From the NCBI GenBank assembly GCA_902619265.1, contig CACNDL010000005.1:1-62760 (forward strand): a DNA stretch of 62,760 nucleotides, given 5' to 3'. Positions 1-9,526 of the stretch are shown piece after piece; position 1 is the first letter of the stretch, and each line of letters opens with the position of its first letter. Below the pieces are notes generated by a model that saw only the letters and a program-made list of their open reading frames with translations, made no database searches and was not told the origin of the DNA. This stretch comes from an uncultured SAR86 cluster bacterium (GTDB taxonomy: Bacteria; Pseudomonadota; Gammaproteobacteria; Magnimaribacterales; TMED112). The position numbers and the translations under genes are program-made.

Positions 1-1
1 A

Positions 2-250
2 AATTTAGATGAAAGTCTTAAATTTGAACCTCAGATCGCTTTGTATTCAAAAAATAATGGTTTAGCTGATTTATCAAAAATTATTACTGGTTCTAGAAAA
101 TATTTGAATGAAAATGGTGCACTTATGCTTGAGCATGGAATGGGGCAAGAAGATTATTTACAACAAAAAATGATCAAAGAAGGATTTAAAAAGATAGAAT
201 TAATAAAAGACTTTAAAGATATAAATCGATTCATCATTGGATACGGATAA
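2..250 (+). CDS. prmC: Release factor glutamine methyltransferase PrmC, C-terminal fragment
   Basis: Only the last 82 or so codons are present; the gene begins before the window. PrmC methylates the Gln of the GGQ motif in peptide release factors RF1 and RF2 in the cytoplasm. The visible part reads through an FEPQIAL stretch typical of the segment after the NPPY motif, then an L-x-x-NG-x-L-x-L-E-H-G-x-x-Q block and a C-terminal DFKDINRFIIGY. These match the end of the Rossmann methyltransferase fold. The catalytic NPPY motif lies outside the window. It is followed after 3 bases by the GH84-like gene, probably in the same transcript. Confidence 0.8.
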   Translation, partial: NLDESLKFEPQIALYSKNNGLADLSKIITGSRKYLNENGALMLEHGMGQEDYLQQKMIKEGFKKIELIKDFKDINRFIIGYG

Positions 251-253
251 AAA

Positions 254-1240
254 ATGAAAAAAATTGGAGTTGTTGAGGGCTACTACGGAAAATCATCAAA
301 TTTTGATGATCGAAAAAAAATTATAGAAAGCTTAAATAGATATGATTTAAATTCTTATCTTTATGCACCAAAAGAAGATCCTTTTCTACGATCTCACATA
401 GATATTGAGTATACAAAGGAATGGCTCACAGCTTTTCGCGATTTTGTTGATTTTTCGAAAGACCATTCAGTTAATGTTGGTGTCGGACTTGCGCCAGTTA
501 AAACAGCAGATACTGCTGACCTAAAAGAAAAAATTAAAGTATTTCAAGAACAAGGTATAGGTTCTTTTTCTATTCTTTTTGATGACATTGAAGAAGGCTT
601 TTGCTTCGAAAAACAATTAGAGATTTTTAATGATGTCAAAACTAGTTTTGCAGAAATTTCTTTTGATTTCTGTCCTACTGTATATTCCACTGAACTTATC
701 AATAAAGATAGAAAACATAATGATTATTTCAATGACTTTATCAGTCATTTTCCTAAATCAAGCAATTTTTTTTGGACAGGCGATAAAGTAATAAGTCTTG
801 AAATGAATGAAGACAGCCAATCCTCTTTATCTGATTTTAATAATGAAAATATATTTATTTGGGATAACTATTTTACGACTGATTCTTGTCCCAAAAATAT
901 CAATTTATCTTTTTGCGATCATTTAAGTTTTGAATTTTTGGATTCAAAAAAATGTTATTTAATAAATTTAACTGGAATGCCCAGAACAGATAAATTAATA
1001 GTTGAATTATTCGGCTCTTTTAAGCAGGGAGAGAAAGATTGTTTCGAAAAAATACTGCTAAGACATGGGGTCGATGAAAGATTTCTAGACTTAATGCATG
1101 CACTGAATCCTAATTCCAAGAACAAACTGAATGATAATGATAAACATAAAATTCATGAAATTATGTTTTCATGGTTTCACCCACTCAAAAATGAATGGTA
1201 TCCTTATCTACACAACTTAAAAAAAGGGGAAAATTTATGA
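254..1240 (+). CDS. GH84-type beta-N-acetylglucosaminidase (hyaluronidase/O-GlcNAcase-like)
   Basis: 328 residues resembling the catalytic (beta/alpha)8 barrel of glycoside hydrolase family 84, which removes beta-linked N-acetylglucosamine by substrate-assisted catalysis. Visible signatures are VVEGYYG near residue 7 (GFYG in the family), YLYAPKEDPFLR at 36-46 (YxYAPKDDPxHR) and ILFDDIEEGF at 107-116, where D110-D111 match the catalytic Asp pair. There is no signal peptide, so the enzyme is probably cytoplasmic, perhaps recycling GlcNAc from cell wall or dissolved glycans; substrate is inferred. It overlaps the next gene by ATGA. Only the catalytic domain is present. An uncharacterised NAGidase-domain protein is the cautious alternative. 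Confidence 0.72.
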   Translation: MKKIGVVEGYYGKSSNFDDRKKIIESLNRYDLNSYLYAPKEDPFLRSHIDIEYTKEWLTAFRDFVDFSKDHSVNVGVGLAPVKTADTADLKEKIKVFQEQGIGSFSILFDDIEEGFCFEKQLEIFNDVKTSFAEISFDFCPTVYSTELINKDRKHNDYFNDFISHFPKSSNFFWTGDKVISLEMNEDSQSSLSDFNNENIFIWDNYFTTDSCPKNINLSFCDHLSFEFLDSKKCYLINLTGMPRTDKLIVELFGSFKQGEKDCFEKILLRHGVDERFLDLMHALNPNSKNKLNDNDKHKIHEIMFSWFHPLKNEWYPYLHNLKKGENL

Positions 1241-2850
1241 GCAACATGCAATCTTGGAAACAAAATGTCGGAAGCATAATTAACTATGCAGAAAGAATTT
1301 TTCCAGAAGTAGAAATCGTTTCTAGAGCTTTATCTGGAGAAATAGTTAAATCAAACTACGGGCAAGTTGCCAAAAGAGCTAAAAAATTAGGATCTTCTCT
1401 TGAAGCATATGGAATTAAACATGGACAAAATGTTGGGTCACTAGCTTTAAATACTTATAGAAATATGGAGATGTATTATGGCATATCCGGTATGGGTGCC
1501 GTTATGCATACAATTAATTTTAGATTACACCCAGAACAAGTTGTTTATATCATCAATCATGCTGAAAACAGAATAATTTTTTTGGAGACTGTTTTTGCTC
1601 CTTTACTTGAAGCAATTCAAGCAAACTGTCCAACAGTAGAGAAATACGTGCTGCTTTGTTCAAAAGAGGAAATGCCTGAAACAACGCTGAAAGATGCAAT
1701 TTCGTATGAGGAATTTATTGATGATGGTGACGAATCATATGAGTGGCCAGAACTTGAAGAAGATGCGCCCTGTGGGTTGTGCTACACATCAGGAACTACA
1801 GGCAATCCAAAAGGAGTTTTGTATTCTCATAAGTCTACGTTATTGCACGCATGGGCAGGTTCATCTGCTAACGGACTTGGATTAGACAAAGACGATTCAA
1901 TACTTATGGTTGTCCCAATGTTTCATGTAATGGGTTGGGGCTTACCTTATATCGGAGCAATGAACGGTATTAAGTTAGTTCTGCCTGGTATGGGCATGGA
2001 TGGTGCTGCTCTTGTCGAGCTTATTGAAAAAGAAAAAGTTACTCTTGCTTTTGGCGTGCCTACTATTTGGCTGGGGCTTTTGAATTATTGCAAGGAGAAT
2101 TCTATTACTTTAAATACAGTCAAACAAACTGTAATTGGGGGTTCGGCAGTTCCATATGCAATGATAAAACAATTTGATGAAGAACATGGAGTAAACGTCG
2201 TTCAAGGCTGGGGAATGACAGAAACAAGTCCGTTAGCTACAGCTAATATCAAAACTAAAGAAATGGAAGCATTGCCAAAAGAAGAACTTTACAAGTTGCA
2301 AACTAAACAAGGCAAGCCTGTTTTTGGCGTTGAGCTTAAGATAATCGATGATGATGGCAATAAACTCCCTGAGGATGGTGAGGCCTACGGGAAGTTAATG
2401 ATAAGAGGACCATGGATTAACAAAAGATACTATAAACACGATTCTGATGCAGTTGATAAAGATGGTTGGTTTGACACCGGCGATATTTCTTCAATTGATC
2501 CAGATGGATATATGACAATCGTTGATAGAGCTAAGGATGTCATAAAATCAGGAGGTGAGTGGATAAGCTCAGTTGATCTAGAAAATGCTGCACAAAGTCA
2601 TCCTGATGTAATGCAAGCATGTGTAATAGGAGTTGCACATCCTAAGTGGGATGAGAGACCAGTATTACTGGTAGTACCAGCTAATGAAAAGAAAGATAAA
2701 GATTCAATTTACGCTTTTCTGGAAGATAAAATTGCCAAATGGTGGAAGCCAGACGATATTGTTTTTGTAGAGGAGTTACCAATTGGCGCAACTGGTAAAG
2801 TTCTTAAGATTGAGCTAAGAGAAAAGTTTAAAGACCATTTAATGAAATAA
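1237..2850 (+). CDS. Acyl-CoA ligase, AMP-binding family (medium/long-chain or DmdB-like)
   Basis: 537 residues if started at the ATG of the ATGA overlap (1237), which follows an AAGGGGA ribosome site; an in-frame ATG at 1195 lies deep in the previous gene and is less likely. It activates a carboxylic acid to an acyl-adenylate and then to the CoA thioester. Visible features are the phosphate loop [11 protein letters not shown] (183-193), GWGMTET, the [11 protein letters not shown] and [13 protein letters not shown] hinge, and the C-terminal catalytic Lys in TGKVLK (about K521). The SGGEWISS signature is shared with long-chain acyl-CoA ligases and with 3-methylmercaptopropionyl-CoA ligase (DmdB), so substrate is uncertain. 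A MaoC hydratase follows, consistent with acyl-CoA catabolism. Confidence 0.88.
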   Translation: MSNMQSWKQNVGSIINYAERIFPEVEIVSRALSGEIVKSNYGQVAKRAKKLGSSLEAYGIKHGQNVGSLALNTYRNMEMYYGISGMGAVMHTINFRLHPEQVVYIINHAENRIIFLETVFAPLLEAIQANCPTVEKYVLLCSKEEMPETTLKDAISYEEFIDDGDESYEWPELEEDAPCGLCYTSGTTGNPKGVLYSHKSTLLHAWAGSSANGLGLDKDDSILMVVPMFHVMGWGLPYIGAMNGIKLVLPGMGMDGAALVELIEKEKVTLAFGVPTIWLGLLNYCKENSITLNTVKQTVIGGSAVPYAMIKQFDEEHGVNVVQGWGMTETSPLATANIKTKEMEALPKEELYKLQTKQGKPVFGVELKIIDDDGNKLPEDGEAYGKLMIRGPWINKRYYKHDSDAVDKDGWFDTGDISSIDPDGYMTIVDRAKDVIKSGGEWISSVDLENAAQSHPDVMQACVIGVAHPKWDERPVLLVVPANEKKDKDSIYAFLEDKIAKWWKPDDIVFVEELPIGATGKVLKIELREKFKDHLMK

Positions 2851-2859
2851 GGAGGAAAA

Positions 2860-3309
2860 ATGGAAGCTATTAAACCACAAGATTTAAATAACGAAGTAGG
2901 AAAGACACAAAGCACTTCATGGTTTGTTGTAAACCAAGAAATGATTAATACATTTGCTGATGTTACAGACGATCCACAGTTTATTCATGTTGATCCAGAA
3001 AGAGCTAAGCCTATTTTTGGGAGCACGATAGCACACGGAGCTTTAATGCTCTCGTTATCTGTTGGAAAAGGATATGAAACAGCAATACCTGTGGAGGGAA
3101 CTAAGATGGCTATGAACTATGGCTACGATAAGATCAGATTTATAAGTCCGGTGCCAGTAGATTCAAAATGTCGTTATAACAGCACCCTGGTTGAGGTTAC
3201 TGAAAAGCCTGGTGATAGGTGGCTGCTAAAATTTGCCATTGAACTGGAAATTGAAGGCCAAGAGAAACCAGGTTTTGTTGCTGAAAACCTAGCTATGATT
3301 TTTGTTTAA
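2860..3309 (+). CDS. MaoC-family (hot-dog) enoyl-CoA hydratase/dehydratase
   Basis: 149 residues with the hydratase-2 signature [14 protein letters not shown], in which D38 and H43 match the catalytic pair, followed by the [12 protein letters not shown] helix of single hot-dog MaoC proteins. The family adds water to or removes it from (R)-3-hydroxyacyl-CoA. A near-perfect AGGAGG-like ribosome site lies just before the ATG, 9 bases after the acyl-CoA ligase stop. Co-transcription with that ligase suggests both act on CoA-activated acids. The exact substrate cannot be read from the sequence. Confidence 0.87.
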   Translation: MEAIKPQDLNNEVGKTQSTSWFVVNQEMINTFADVTDDPQFIHVDPERAKPIFGSTIAHGALMLSLSVGKGYETAIPVEGTKMAMNYGYDKIRFISPVPVDSKCRYNSTLVEVTEKPGDRWLLKFAIELEIEGQEKPGFVAENLAMIFV

Positions 3310-4423
3310 TAAATTTTCGTACTTAATTTTTATATCGATAATATTCACTAGTTGTTCAAGTGAATATAAAAATATTAATGAATGCAAAAGCCTAGGCACC
3401 CTTGAACTAATATGTGGCCTTCAGAACCCTGAAGATTTCGCAGGAATTCCTCATTCAAATTCAGTTGTTGTTTCCCAATTTGCTGGTTTACCAGAGTTAA
3501 ACGAGGGAAGAGTACTTGTAGGCAAACTTTCAAAGCTAAATTTAGAAACACATGAAATTACAGATTATCAGATTGAATTCTTAGAGAACAATAATATTGG
3601 TATAGGTGATCAAACGTGCGAACCATATAAAGAATTTTATCCACATGGCATTGATATTTATGAAGATTTAAAGATAAGGGGAGATAATCTAAGTCCCTTT
3701 TTAGAGGAAGCTTCATTATTAGCTGTAGTTAATCATCAAAAAAAAAGCAGTATTGAATTTTTTCTAATTTTTCCAGATTTTGTAAATTTCTCAAATCAAG
3801 ATAAGCCAACTTTGTTTTGGGTAGGATGTACCGAAGCCCCAAAAGTAACTACCTATTTTAATGATGTTGTTATTAGTGATAAAAATGGATCATTTTACGC
3901 CACTCATCAATACGATAAGGACTTAGGCTTTTATCGTTTATTTTTTCTGAATATTTTTAAATTAAATACTGGCCATGTATATAGATGGAATTCAAAGGAT
4001 GGTTATTCTATTGTTCCCAATTCCCAAGGAACTTGGCCCAATGGTATTGATATGATTGATGATGATTTATATGTGAATTACAGAGGGAACGGAAAAATAA
4101 CAAAATTTAGCTCAAATACTAGTAAAGATTTAATTCTCAGAACATATCTTAATGGTGGTCCTGATAATGTGACTGCTGTCGGTGATGAATTATGGATAGG
4201 AGGACAAAATACTGACCTTGGTGGCTTAAGTTGCATTCCTGAAGATGTTATTCAATGCTCAATGCCTTTTTTTATTATTAGAGCTGATAGGGACTTAAAT
4301 ATTTTAGAAGAATACAATTTTAAAGACGTTGCATATGGAGGAGCATCAGTTGCATACCCATTTGAAGATAAAATTTTTATTGGAGCCTACAAATCAGACA
4401 GAATAGCAATTTTTAAAAGATGA
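3302..4423 (+). CDS. Paraoxonase/SMP-30-like beta-propeller lipoprotein
   Basis: 373 residues starting at TTG (3302), overlapping the MaoC gene by 8 bases. The N-terminus is a hydrophobic signal followed by FTSC, a usable lipobox, so the protein is probably lipid-anchored in the periplasm or outer membrane. Propeller-like features are PHGIDIYED, AVVNHQKK, SFYATHQYD, TWPNGIDMIDDDLYVNY and GGPDNVT; these recall serum paraoxonase and SMP-30 Asn/Asp metal-ligand loops (HGI, VVNH, FYATN, NGI, DN). Such enzymes hydrolyse lactones and aryl esters. Function is inferred from motifs only. The next gene, an exported MBL-fold hydrolase, overlaps by ATGA, suggesting a joint role. Confidence 0.6.
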   Translation: MFNKFSYLIFISIIFTSCSSEYKNINECKSLGTLELICGLQNPEDFAGIPHSNSVVVSQFAGLPELNEGRVLVGKLSKLNLETHEITDYQIEFLENNNIGIGDQTCEPYKEFYPHGIDIYEDLKIRGDNLSPFLEEASLLAVVNHQKKSSIEFFLIFPDFVNFSNQDKPTLFWVGCTEAPKVTTYFNDVVISDKNGSFYATHQYDKDLGFYRLFFLNIFKLNTGHVYRWNSKDGYSIVPNSQGTWPNGIDMIDDDLYVNYRGNGKITKFSSNTSKDLILRTYLNGGPDNVTAVGDELWIGGQNTDLGGLSCIPEDVIQCSMPFFIIRADRDLNILEEYNFKDVAYGGASVAYPFEDKIFIGAYKSDRIAIFKR

Positions 4424-5313
4424 ATATAAGAGTAATTTTATTGTTTTTCATTGTATCGGCAGCAACAGCTTCAACAAAATTGTTTGTATTAGGAACAGGA
4501 ACTCCTAATCCTAATCCCGAAAGAATGGGATCATCATACTTGGTTCTAGCGAATGATGAGCCTTATCTTTTCGATTTTGGAACTGGAGTAATAAGAAGAA
4601 TAGCCGCATTTTCTCCAAGTTGGGGAGGGGATTACAAAGCACTGGAAGTTGAAAATATAAAACATGCTTTTTTAACTCATATCCATTCAGATCATACTCT
4701 TGGATTAGCTGACTTAATAATTACGCCTTGGATTATGGGTAGATCAGACCCTTTAAAAATTTATGGTCCTAAAGGTGCTAAAAATATGCATACCAATATA
4801 ATTGAAGCATATCAACCAGACATTGATTATCGAATCTATGGTACACAGCCGCAAAATAACACTGGATACAATGTAATTTTTACTGAACTGAAAGATAGAT
4901 TTGTATTTGAAGACAAAAATATAAAAATTACAGCTTTCTTAAATGACCATGGAGATCTTCAAGAATCATATGGATTCTTTATTGAGACAGCTGATAAAAA
5001 AATTCTCATCTCTGGTGATACGGCCAAATCAAAAAATTTAATCTCTTATGGAAAAGACTTAGATTATTTGATTCATGAAATTTATTCTCAAAAAGGCTTC
5101 AATAATAAAACTCCAGACTGGCAAAAATATCATAAAGCTCATCATACTGGGCCAAAAGATGTAGCCGAAATTGCGAATTTATTAAAACCTAAGAATTTAA
5201 TACTCTCACATATTTTATTTTGGGGGAGCTCAGAGCAAGAAATATTAGATGAGGTTAAAACTTTTTACTCTGGTACAGTAATTGTTGCAGAGGATGGAAT
5301 GGTCTTTGATTAA
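4420..5313 (+). CDS. Exported MBL-fold metallo-hydrolase (RNase Z/arylsulfatase-like group)
   Basis: 297 residues with a short signal peptide ending near SAATAS, then FVLGTGTPNP and the zinc motif THIHSDH (H87, H89, D91, H92), DHGDLQESYGFFI and ISGDT. The arrangement resembles the ElaC-like branch of the metallo-beta-lactamase fold, but export argues against tRNA processing; a periplasmic esterase, sulfatase or phosphodiesterase is more plausible. It starts at the ATGA overlap with the paraoxonase-like gene and ends 2 bases from the converging gatB. Substrate unknown. Confidence 0.78.
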   Translation: MNIRVILLFFIVSAATASTKLFVLGTGTPNPNPERMGSSYLVLANDEPYLFDFGTGVIRRIAAFSPSWGGDYKALEVENIKHAFLTHIHSDHTLGLADLIITPWIMGRSDPLKIYGPKGAKNMHTNIIEAYQPDIDYRIYGTQPQNNTGYNVIFTELKDRFVFEDKNIKITAFLNDHGDLQESYGFFIETADKKILISGDTAKSKNLISYGKDLDYLIHEIYSQKGFNNKTPDWQKYHKAHHTGPKDVAEIANLLKPKNLILSHILFWGSSEQEILDEVKTFYSGTVIVAEDGMVFD

Positions 5314-5315
5314 AC

Positions 5316-6752
5316 CTAAGAAAGTTTCTTCTTTAATAATTCATTAACTAAGCCGGGATTAGCTTTCCCTTGTGTGGCTTTCATAACTTGCCCAACAAAA
5401 AAACCAAATAACTTATCTTTACCAGACTTATAGGCATTCACTTGGTCATTATTCTCATTAAGAATGGTTTCAATTATATTTTCTAACTCACCTTCATCTG
5501 AAATTTGCTGCATACCTTTGCTATCTATCACCTCAGACACTTTAGTTCCTGTTGCCCATATTTCTTCAAGAACTTCCTTAGCTATTTTGCCTGATATAGT
5601 TTTGTCAGTGATCTTTTGAATAAGTTCAGAAAAGTTCGTTGCATCAATTTTACTTTCAGCAAGATTAATATCATGTTTATTCAATAATGCATTAAGATCA
5701 CCAATAATCCATTTTGCAGCAAGCTGAATATCTGCATCTTTGACAACTTCTTCAAAAAAGTTTGCTATTTGTTTATCAGCACAAATAACTCCAGCATCAT
5801 ATTCATTCAGATTATAAGTACTTATGAATCTTTCTTGTTTTTCCTCAGGTAATTCATCCATATCTTTTCTGACACTCTCAATAAAGTCTTTTGATATATT
5901 AGTTGGCACTAAATCTGGACATGGAAAATATCTATAATCATTAGCAAATTCTTTTGTTCTCATTGATCTTGTTTCGTCTTTTATGGAGTCATACAAACGA
6001 GTTTCTTGCTCAACAACTCCGTTAGCCTCTAAAATTTTGATTTGCCTTCTTATTTCAAAATTAATTGCTTTTTCAACAAATTTGAATGAATTTATATTTT
6101 TAATTTCAGCTCGTATCCCAAACTCTTTATCCTCTGGTTTCATAATGGAAACATTTGCATCACATCTCATTGATCCTTGGGACATATTTCCATCCGATAT
6201 ATCAAGATAGGTGATTATTTGGTGTATTTTTTTTAGATAATCAACAGCTTCAGAAGCTGATCTAATATCTGGTTCAGAAACAATTTCTAACAGAGGAACC
6301 CCTGATCTATTCAAATCAATTACTGATTTATCTTCATATTTGTCATGAATTGATTTGCCTGCATCTTCTTCTAGGTGAGCTTGATGTATTCTTATTTTTT
6401 TACCGTTTACCTCAACAATTCCATCTCGAACAATTGGATAATGTAATTGTGTTATTTGGTAGCCTTTTGGTAGATCTGGGTAAAAATAATTTTTTCTATC
6501 AAAAATCATTGTTTCTGCAATCTTCGCATTAGTAGCTAAACCAAATTTGATGCCTTGTTTCATTGCTCCCTCATTTAAAACTGGCAAAACACCTGGCAGA
6601 CCAAGATCAATTAGATCTACTAAAGTATTAGCATCTTCTCCAAATTGGTTTTTAGCAGGTGAAAATAATTTTGTGTTAGTCATTAACTGAACATGGACTT
6701 CTAATCCAATTACAGGTTGCCAACCCTTAATTAAGGAGTCATTTTGTGCCAA
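5316..6752 (-). CDS. gatB: Asp-tRNA(Asn)/Glu-tRNA(Gln) amidotransferase subunit B
   Basis: 478 residues, normal family length. GatB binds the misacylated tRNA and, with GatA and GatC, activates Glu or Asp and converts it to Gln or Asn on the tRNA. Visible hallmarks are WQPVIGLEVHVQL at the N-terminus, LNRSGVPLLEIVSEPD, the MRCDANVSI metal-site region and the C-terminal YqeY-like tail (GFFVGQVMKATQGKANP). It is the last gene of gatCAB and overlaps gatA by 22 bases, so translation is probably coupled. See the AspRS entry for the likely partner. Confidence 0.97.
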   Translation of the reverse strand: MAQNDSLIKGWQPVIGLEVHVQLMTNTKLFSPAKNQFGEDANTLVDLIDLGLPGVLPVLNEGAMKQGIKFGLATNAKIAETMIFDRKNYFYPDLPKGYQITQLHYPIVRDGIVEVNGKKIRIHQAHLEEDAGKSIHDKYEDKSVIDLNRSGVPLLEIVSEPDIRSASEAVDYLKKIHQIITYLDISDGNMSQGSMRCDANVSIMKPEDKEFGIRAEIKNINSFKFVEKAINFEIRRQIKILEANGVVEQETRLYDSIKDETRSMRTKEFANDYRYFPCPDLVPTNISKDFIESVRKDMDELPEEKQERFISTYNLNEYDAGVICADKQIANFFEEVVKDADIQLAAKWIIGDLNALLNKHDINLAESKIDATNFSELIQKITDKTISGKIAKEVLEEIWATGTKVSEVIDSKGMQQISDEGELENIIETILNENNDQVNAYKSGKDKLFGFFVGQVMKATQGKANPGLVNELLKKKLS

Positions 6753-8158
6753 TCTGTCACCTCCTGTATTTTGTGGGTTGTGTTTAAAAGTAAATCTTCA
6801 CCAAAATATTTCCCAATTAATTGACCGCCTATTGGTAAATTATTTTTAAAACCATTAGGGAATGAAATTGCAGGCAATCCAGCTAAATTTGCAGGTATAG
6901 TCAGAAGATCTTCTTTATACATTTTATTTGGATCGTCTGATTTTCTATTTTTTTCAAAGGCTTGATCTAAGGTGGTAGGCATAAAAATTAAATCAACATC
7001 TTTAAAAAAGTTTTCAAATTTTACTTTTATCATTCTTCTAACTTTTTGAGCTTGTAAGTAATATGCATCATAAAAACCAGCTGAAAGAACATGAGTCCCG
7101 ATCAGGATCCTTTTTTTAACTTCATCACCGAAGCCATCGGACCTTGTATTCATATATAAATTAACAATATCTTTTTCACCGTCAGATCTATAACCATATT
7201 TCACTCCATCAAACCTAGATAAATTTGAAGAGCATTCTGCTGGAGCTATTACATAATATGAGCAAATTCCCGATGATAATTCAGAAAAATCAACTTCAAT
7301 CAACTTGTGTCCCAAACCAGTAAGCACTGTCTTTGAAGTTTCGTAGGCATTTATAATGTCTTCGTTTATTCCTAGTTTCTCAATGTTTTTAATAACGCCA
7401 ACATTCAATGAACCAAAATCTTTTGATAAAGATTTTTCAAAATTAATTTCCTTTCTTTTTGTACATGTTGAATCTTTTTCGTCATAACTAGCCATAGCAT
7501 CAAGTAAAGCAGCACATCCAAATGCATCCTTAGAGAAAGGCCCAGCTTGATCCATACTTGAACAGAATGCAATCATACCCCACCTTGAAACTAGTCCATA
7601 GGTAGGCTTTAGACCAGTAATACCGCATAAAGCAGCAGGTTGTCTAATTGATCCACCAGTATCTGTGCCGGTAGAGATAGTTGTTAAATTTGCTGAGACA
7701 CATGCTGCTGCGCCTCCAGAGCTTCCTCCGGGCACTAAATCATGATTCCATGGATTTGAAACAGCACCAAAGTAACTTGTTTCGTTTGAAGAACCCATCG
7801 CAAACTCATCCATATTTGTTTTAGCTACCATTATTGATCCAGCATCTAAACAGTTTTTAACTACTGTTGAATCATAAGGAGCTATAAAATTTTCAAGCAT
7901 CTTTGAACCACAGGTAGTTGGTAAACCTTCAGTACAGAAAATGTCTTTATGTGCTATCGGGACACCAGATAAGGGCTTATCTTTAAAATCTTCAAAGTTA
8001 TTATCAATATGCTCAGCATTGCCTAAGGCTTCTTTTTCGAAATGGTTTATGAAGATATTTAATTTGTCATCTTTTATTTTTGCTAATGACTCTTTCACAG
8101 CTTCCTTAGCTGATATTTTTTTTGTTCTAAAATTGTCTCTTAGCTCTTTAAAATTCAT
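6731..8158 (-). CDS. gatA: Asp-tRNA(Asn)/Glu-tRNA(Gln) amidotransferase subunit A
   Basis: 475 residues of the amidase-signature family; it releases ammonia from glutamine or asparagine and passes it to GatB. The Ser-cisSer-Lys triad is visible: K71 in GVPIAHKD, S146 in PGGSSGG and S170 in TDTGGSIRQPA, with the family spacing of 99 between Lys and nucleophilic Ser. It is the middle gene of gatCAB, overlapping gatC by 4 bases and gatB by 22. Confidence 0.97.
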   Translation of the reverse strand: MNFKELRDNFRTKKISAKEAVKESLAKIKDDKLNIFINHFEKEALGNAEHIDNNFEDFKDKPLSGVPIAHKDIFCTEGLPTTCGSKMLENFIAPYDSTVVKNCLDAGSIMVAKTNMDEFAMGSSNETSYFGAVSNPWNHDLVPGGSSGGAAACVSANLTTISTGTDTGGSIRQPAALCGITGLKPTYGLVSRWGMIAFCSSMDQAGPFSKDAFGCAALLDAMASYDEKDSTCTKRKEINFEKSLSKDFGSLNVGVIKNIEKLGINEDIINAYETSKTVLTGLGHKLIEVDFSELSSGICSYYVIAPAECSSNLSRFDGVKYGYRSDGEKDIVNLYMNTRSDGFGDEVKKRILIGTHVLSAGFYDAYYLQAQKVRRMIKVKFENFFKDVDLIFMPTTLDQAFEKNRKSDDPNKMYKEDLLTIPANLAGLPAISFPNGFKNNLPIGGQLIGKYFGEDLLLNTTHKIQEVTDWHKMTP

Positions 8159-8436
8159 TCTATAATTTTTGGTACATTGAAATAGTCTTCATCAGATTCA
8201 GGTGAATTATCTAAAAACTTTTTCTTATTATTACGGTTTTTGTCTGTATCTTCCCTGGATACATTGCTTAACTCTAAAGGATTATTTAATGGCTCTAAAT
8301 CCGACAAATCTAAATCCTGCATTTCGTCTATCAATACAAATGTATTTTGCAGTTTTTTAATAAGTTCGGGGTATTCCTCTTCTTTTGCATTGATTCTTGC
8401 AAGAAATAAAAGATTTTTTAGCTCGATTTTATCCAT
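8155..8436 (-). CDS. gatC: Asp-tRNA(Asn)/Glu-tRNA(Gln) amidotransferase subunit C
   Basis: 93 residues, normal length. GatC wraps around the GatA-GatB interface and stabilises the complex. The N-terminal LLFLARI helix, the IDEMQDLDLSDLEPLNNP region and the C-terminal FNVPKIIE are standard. First gene of the operon; it has an AAGG ribosome site and lies divergent from mreB with 49 bases between, where both promoters must lie. Confidence 0.93.
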   Translation of the reverse strand: MDKIELKNLLFLARINAKEEEYPELIKKLQNTFVLIDEMQDLDLSDLEPLNNPLELSNVSREDTDKNRNNKKKFLDNSPESDEDYFNVPKIIE

Positions 8437-8485
8437 TAAAAGCCTTATTCTATAAGATTCTGAATATTATAGAGATATATTAAGA

Positions 8486-9526
8486 ATGTTTAAGTTTTTA
8501 CGTAGTCTTTTTTCGAATGACATATCCATTGATTTGGGTACTGCCAACACATTAATTTATACAAAAGAGGACGGAATCGTTTTAGATGAGCCTTCAGTTG
8601 TAGCGATTCAAGAACGTAGCGGCCAAAAAACTGTAGTTGCTGTAGGTCATGATGCAAAAAAAATGCTTGGTAGAACTCCCGGTCAAATGGAAGCTATAAG
8701 ACCATTGAGAGACGGGGTTATTGCAGATTTTAACGTTACAGAAAAAATGCTTCAGCATTTCATTAAAAAAGTCTCTAATAATTCGATTCTATCACCCAGC
8801 CCAAGAGTGCTAGTTTGTGTTCCATCAAAAGCTACGCAAGTAGAAAAAAGAGCAATACGTGAGTCAGCTTTATCAGCAGGTGCCAGTGTTGTAAAACTTA
8901 TAGAAGAGCCGATTGCAGCTGCTTTAGGAGCAGGTGTTGCAATTGATAAACCTAGAGGAAGTATGGTTATTGATATTGGGGGTGGAACTTCAGAAGTTGC
9001 AATTCTTTCCTTAAATGGAATTGTTTACTCTGAATCATTGAAGGTTGGAGGAGATAAATTTGATGAAGCAATTCAAACATATGTAAGAAGAAAATTTGGT
9101 GTTGTAATTGGAGAATCTACTGCTGAATTGATAAAGCTGCAAGTTGGATGCGCTACGCTTAATTGTAAAAAAGAATTTGAACCTTATGAGTTTAGAGGCA
9201 GAAACCTTGCAGAAGGAATTCCTGAACTTGTTGTTTTTCAAAAAGAAGACGGATTTAGAGCTCTTGAAAACCAAACATCTGCAATTGTTAGGTCAGTAAG
9301 AACTGCTCTTGAACTTTCTCCACCCGAGTTAGCAGCTGATATATCGCAAGATGGTATAGTTATAACTGGTGGTGGAGCTCTATTGCACTGTTTAGATACT
9401 TTAATTGAACAATCAACTGGCATTCCAACAAGAGTTGCTGAAGATCCTTTAACATGTGTAGCTAGAGGAGGTGGTATTGCTCTTGGTTTAATGGATAAAG
9501 ACTTCGATTTATTCGCTGAAGAGTAA
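8486..9526 (+). CDS. mreB: Rod-shape-determining actin homologue MreB
   Basis: 346 residues, full length. MreB polymerises under the inner membrane and guides lateral wall synthesis. Phosphate and nucleotide motifs of the actin fold are visible: [10 protein letters not shown] near residue 18, [14 protein letters not shown] and VITGGGALL. An N-terminal amphipathic stretch FKFLRSLF could bind membrane. First gene of mreB-mreC-mreD-yhdP-like, with its promoter in the 49-base gap before it; there is no clear Shine-Dalgarno. Confidence 0.97.
   Translation: MFKFLRSLFSNDISIDLGTANTLIYTKEDGIVLDEPSVVAIQERSGQKTVVAVGHDAKKMLGRTPGQMEAIRPLRDGVIADFNVTEKMLQHFIKKVSNNSILSPSPRVLVCVPSKATQVEKRAIRESALSAGASVVKLIEEPIAAALGAGVAIDKPRGSMVIDIGGGTSEVAILSLNGIVYSESLKVGGDKFDEAIQTYVRRKFGVVIGESTAELIKLQVGCATLNCKKEFEPYEFRGRNLAEGIPELVVFQKEDGFRALENQTSAIVRSVRTALELSPPELAADISQDGIVITGGGALLHCLDTLIEQSTGIPTRVAEDPLTCVARGGGIALGLMDKDFDLFAEE

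Noticed and set aside
1195..1236. Upstream ATG for the acyl-CoA ligase
   Set aside because: It overlaps the GH84-like gene by 46 bases, whereas 1237 has an AAGGGGA site and an ATGA junction like its neighbours.
6731..6752. gatA-gatB overlap as programmed frameshift
   Set aside because: Both proteins have complete, normal ends and starts; the 22-base overlap is ordinary translational coupling.
8437..8485. Riboswitch or leader between gatC and mreB
   Set aside because: Only 49 bases, no structured element visible; the space is just enough for two promoters.
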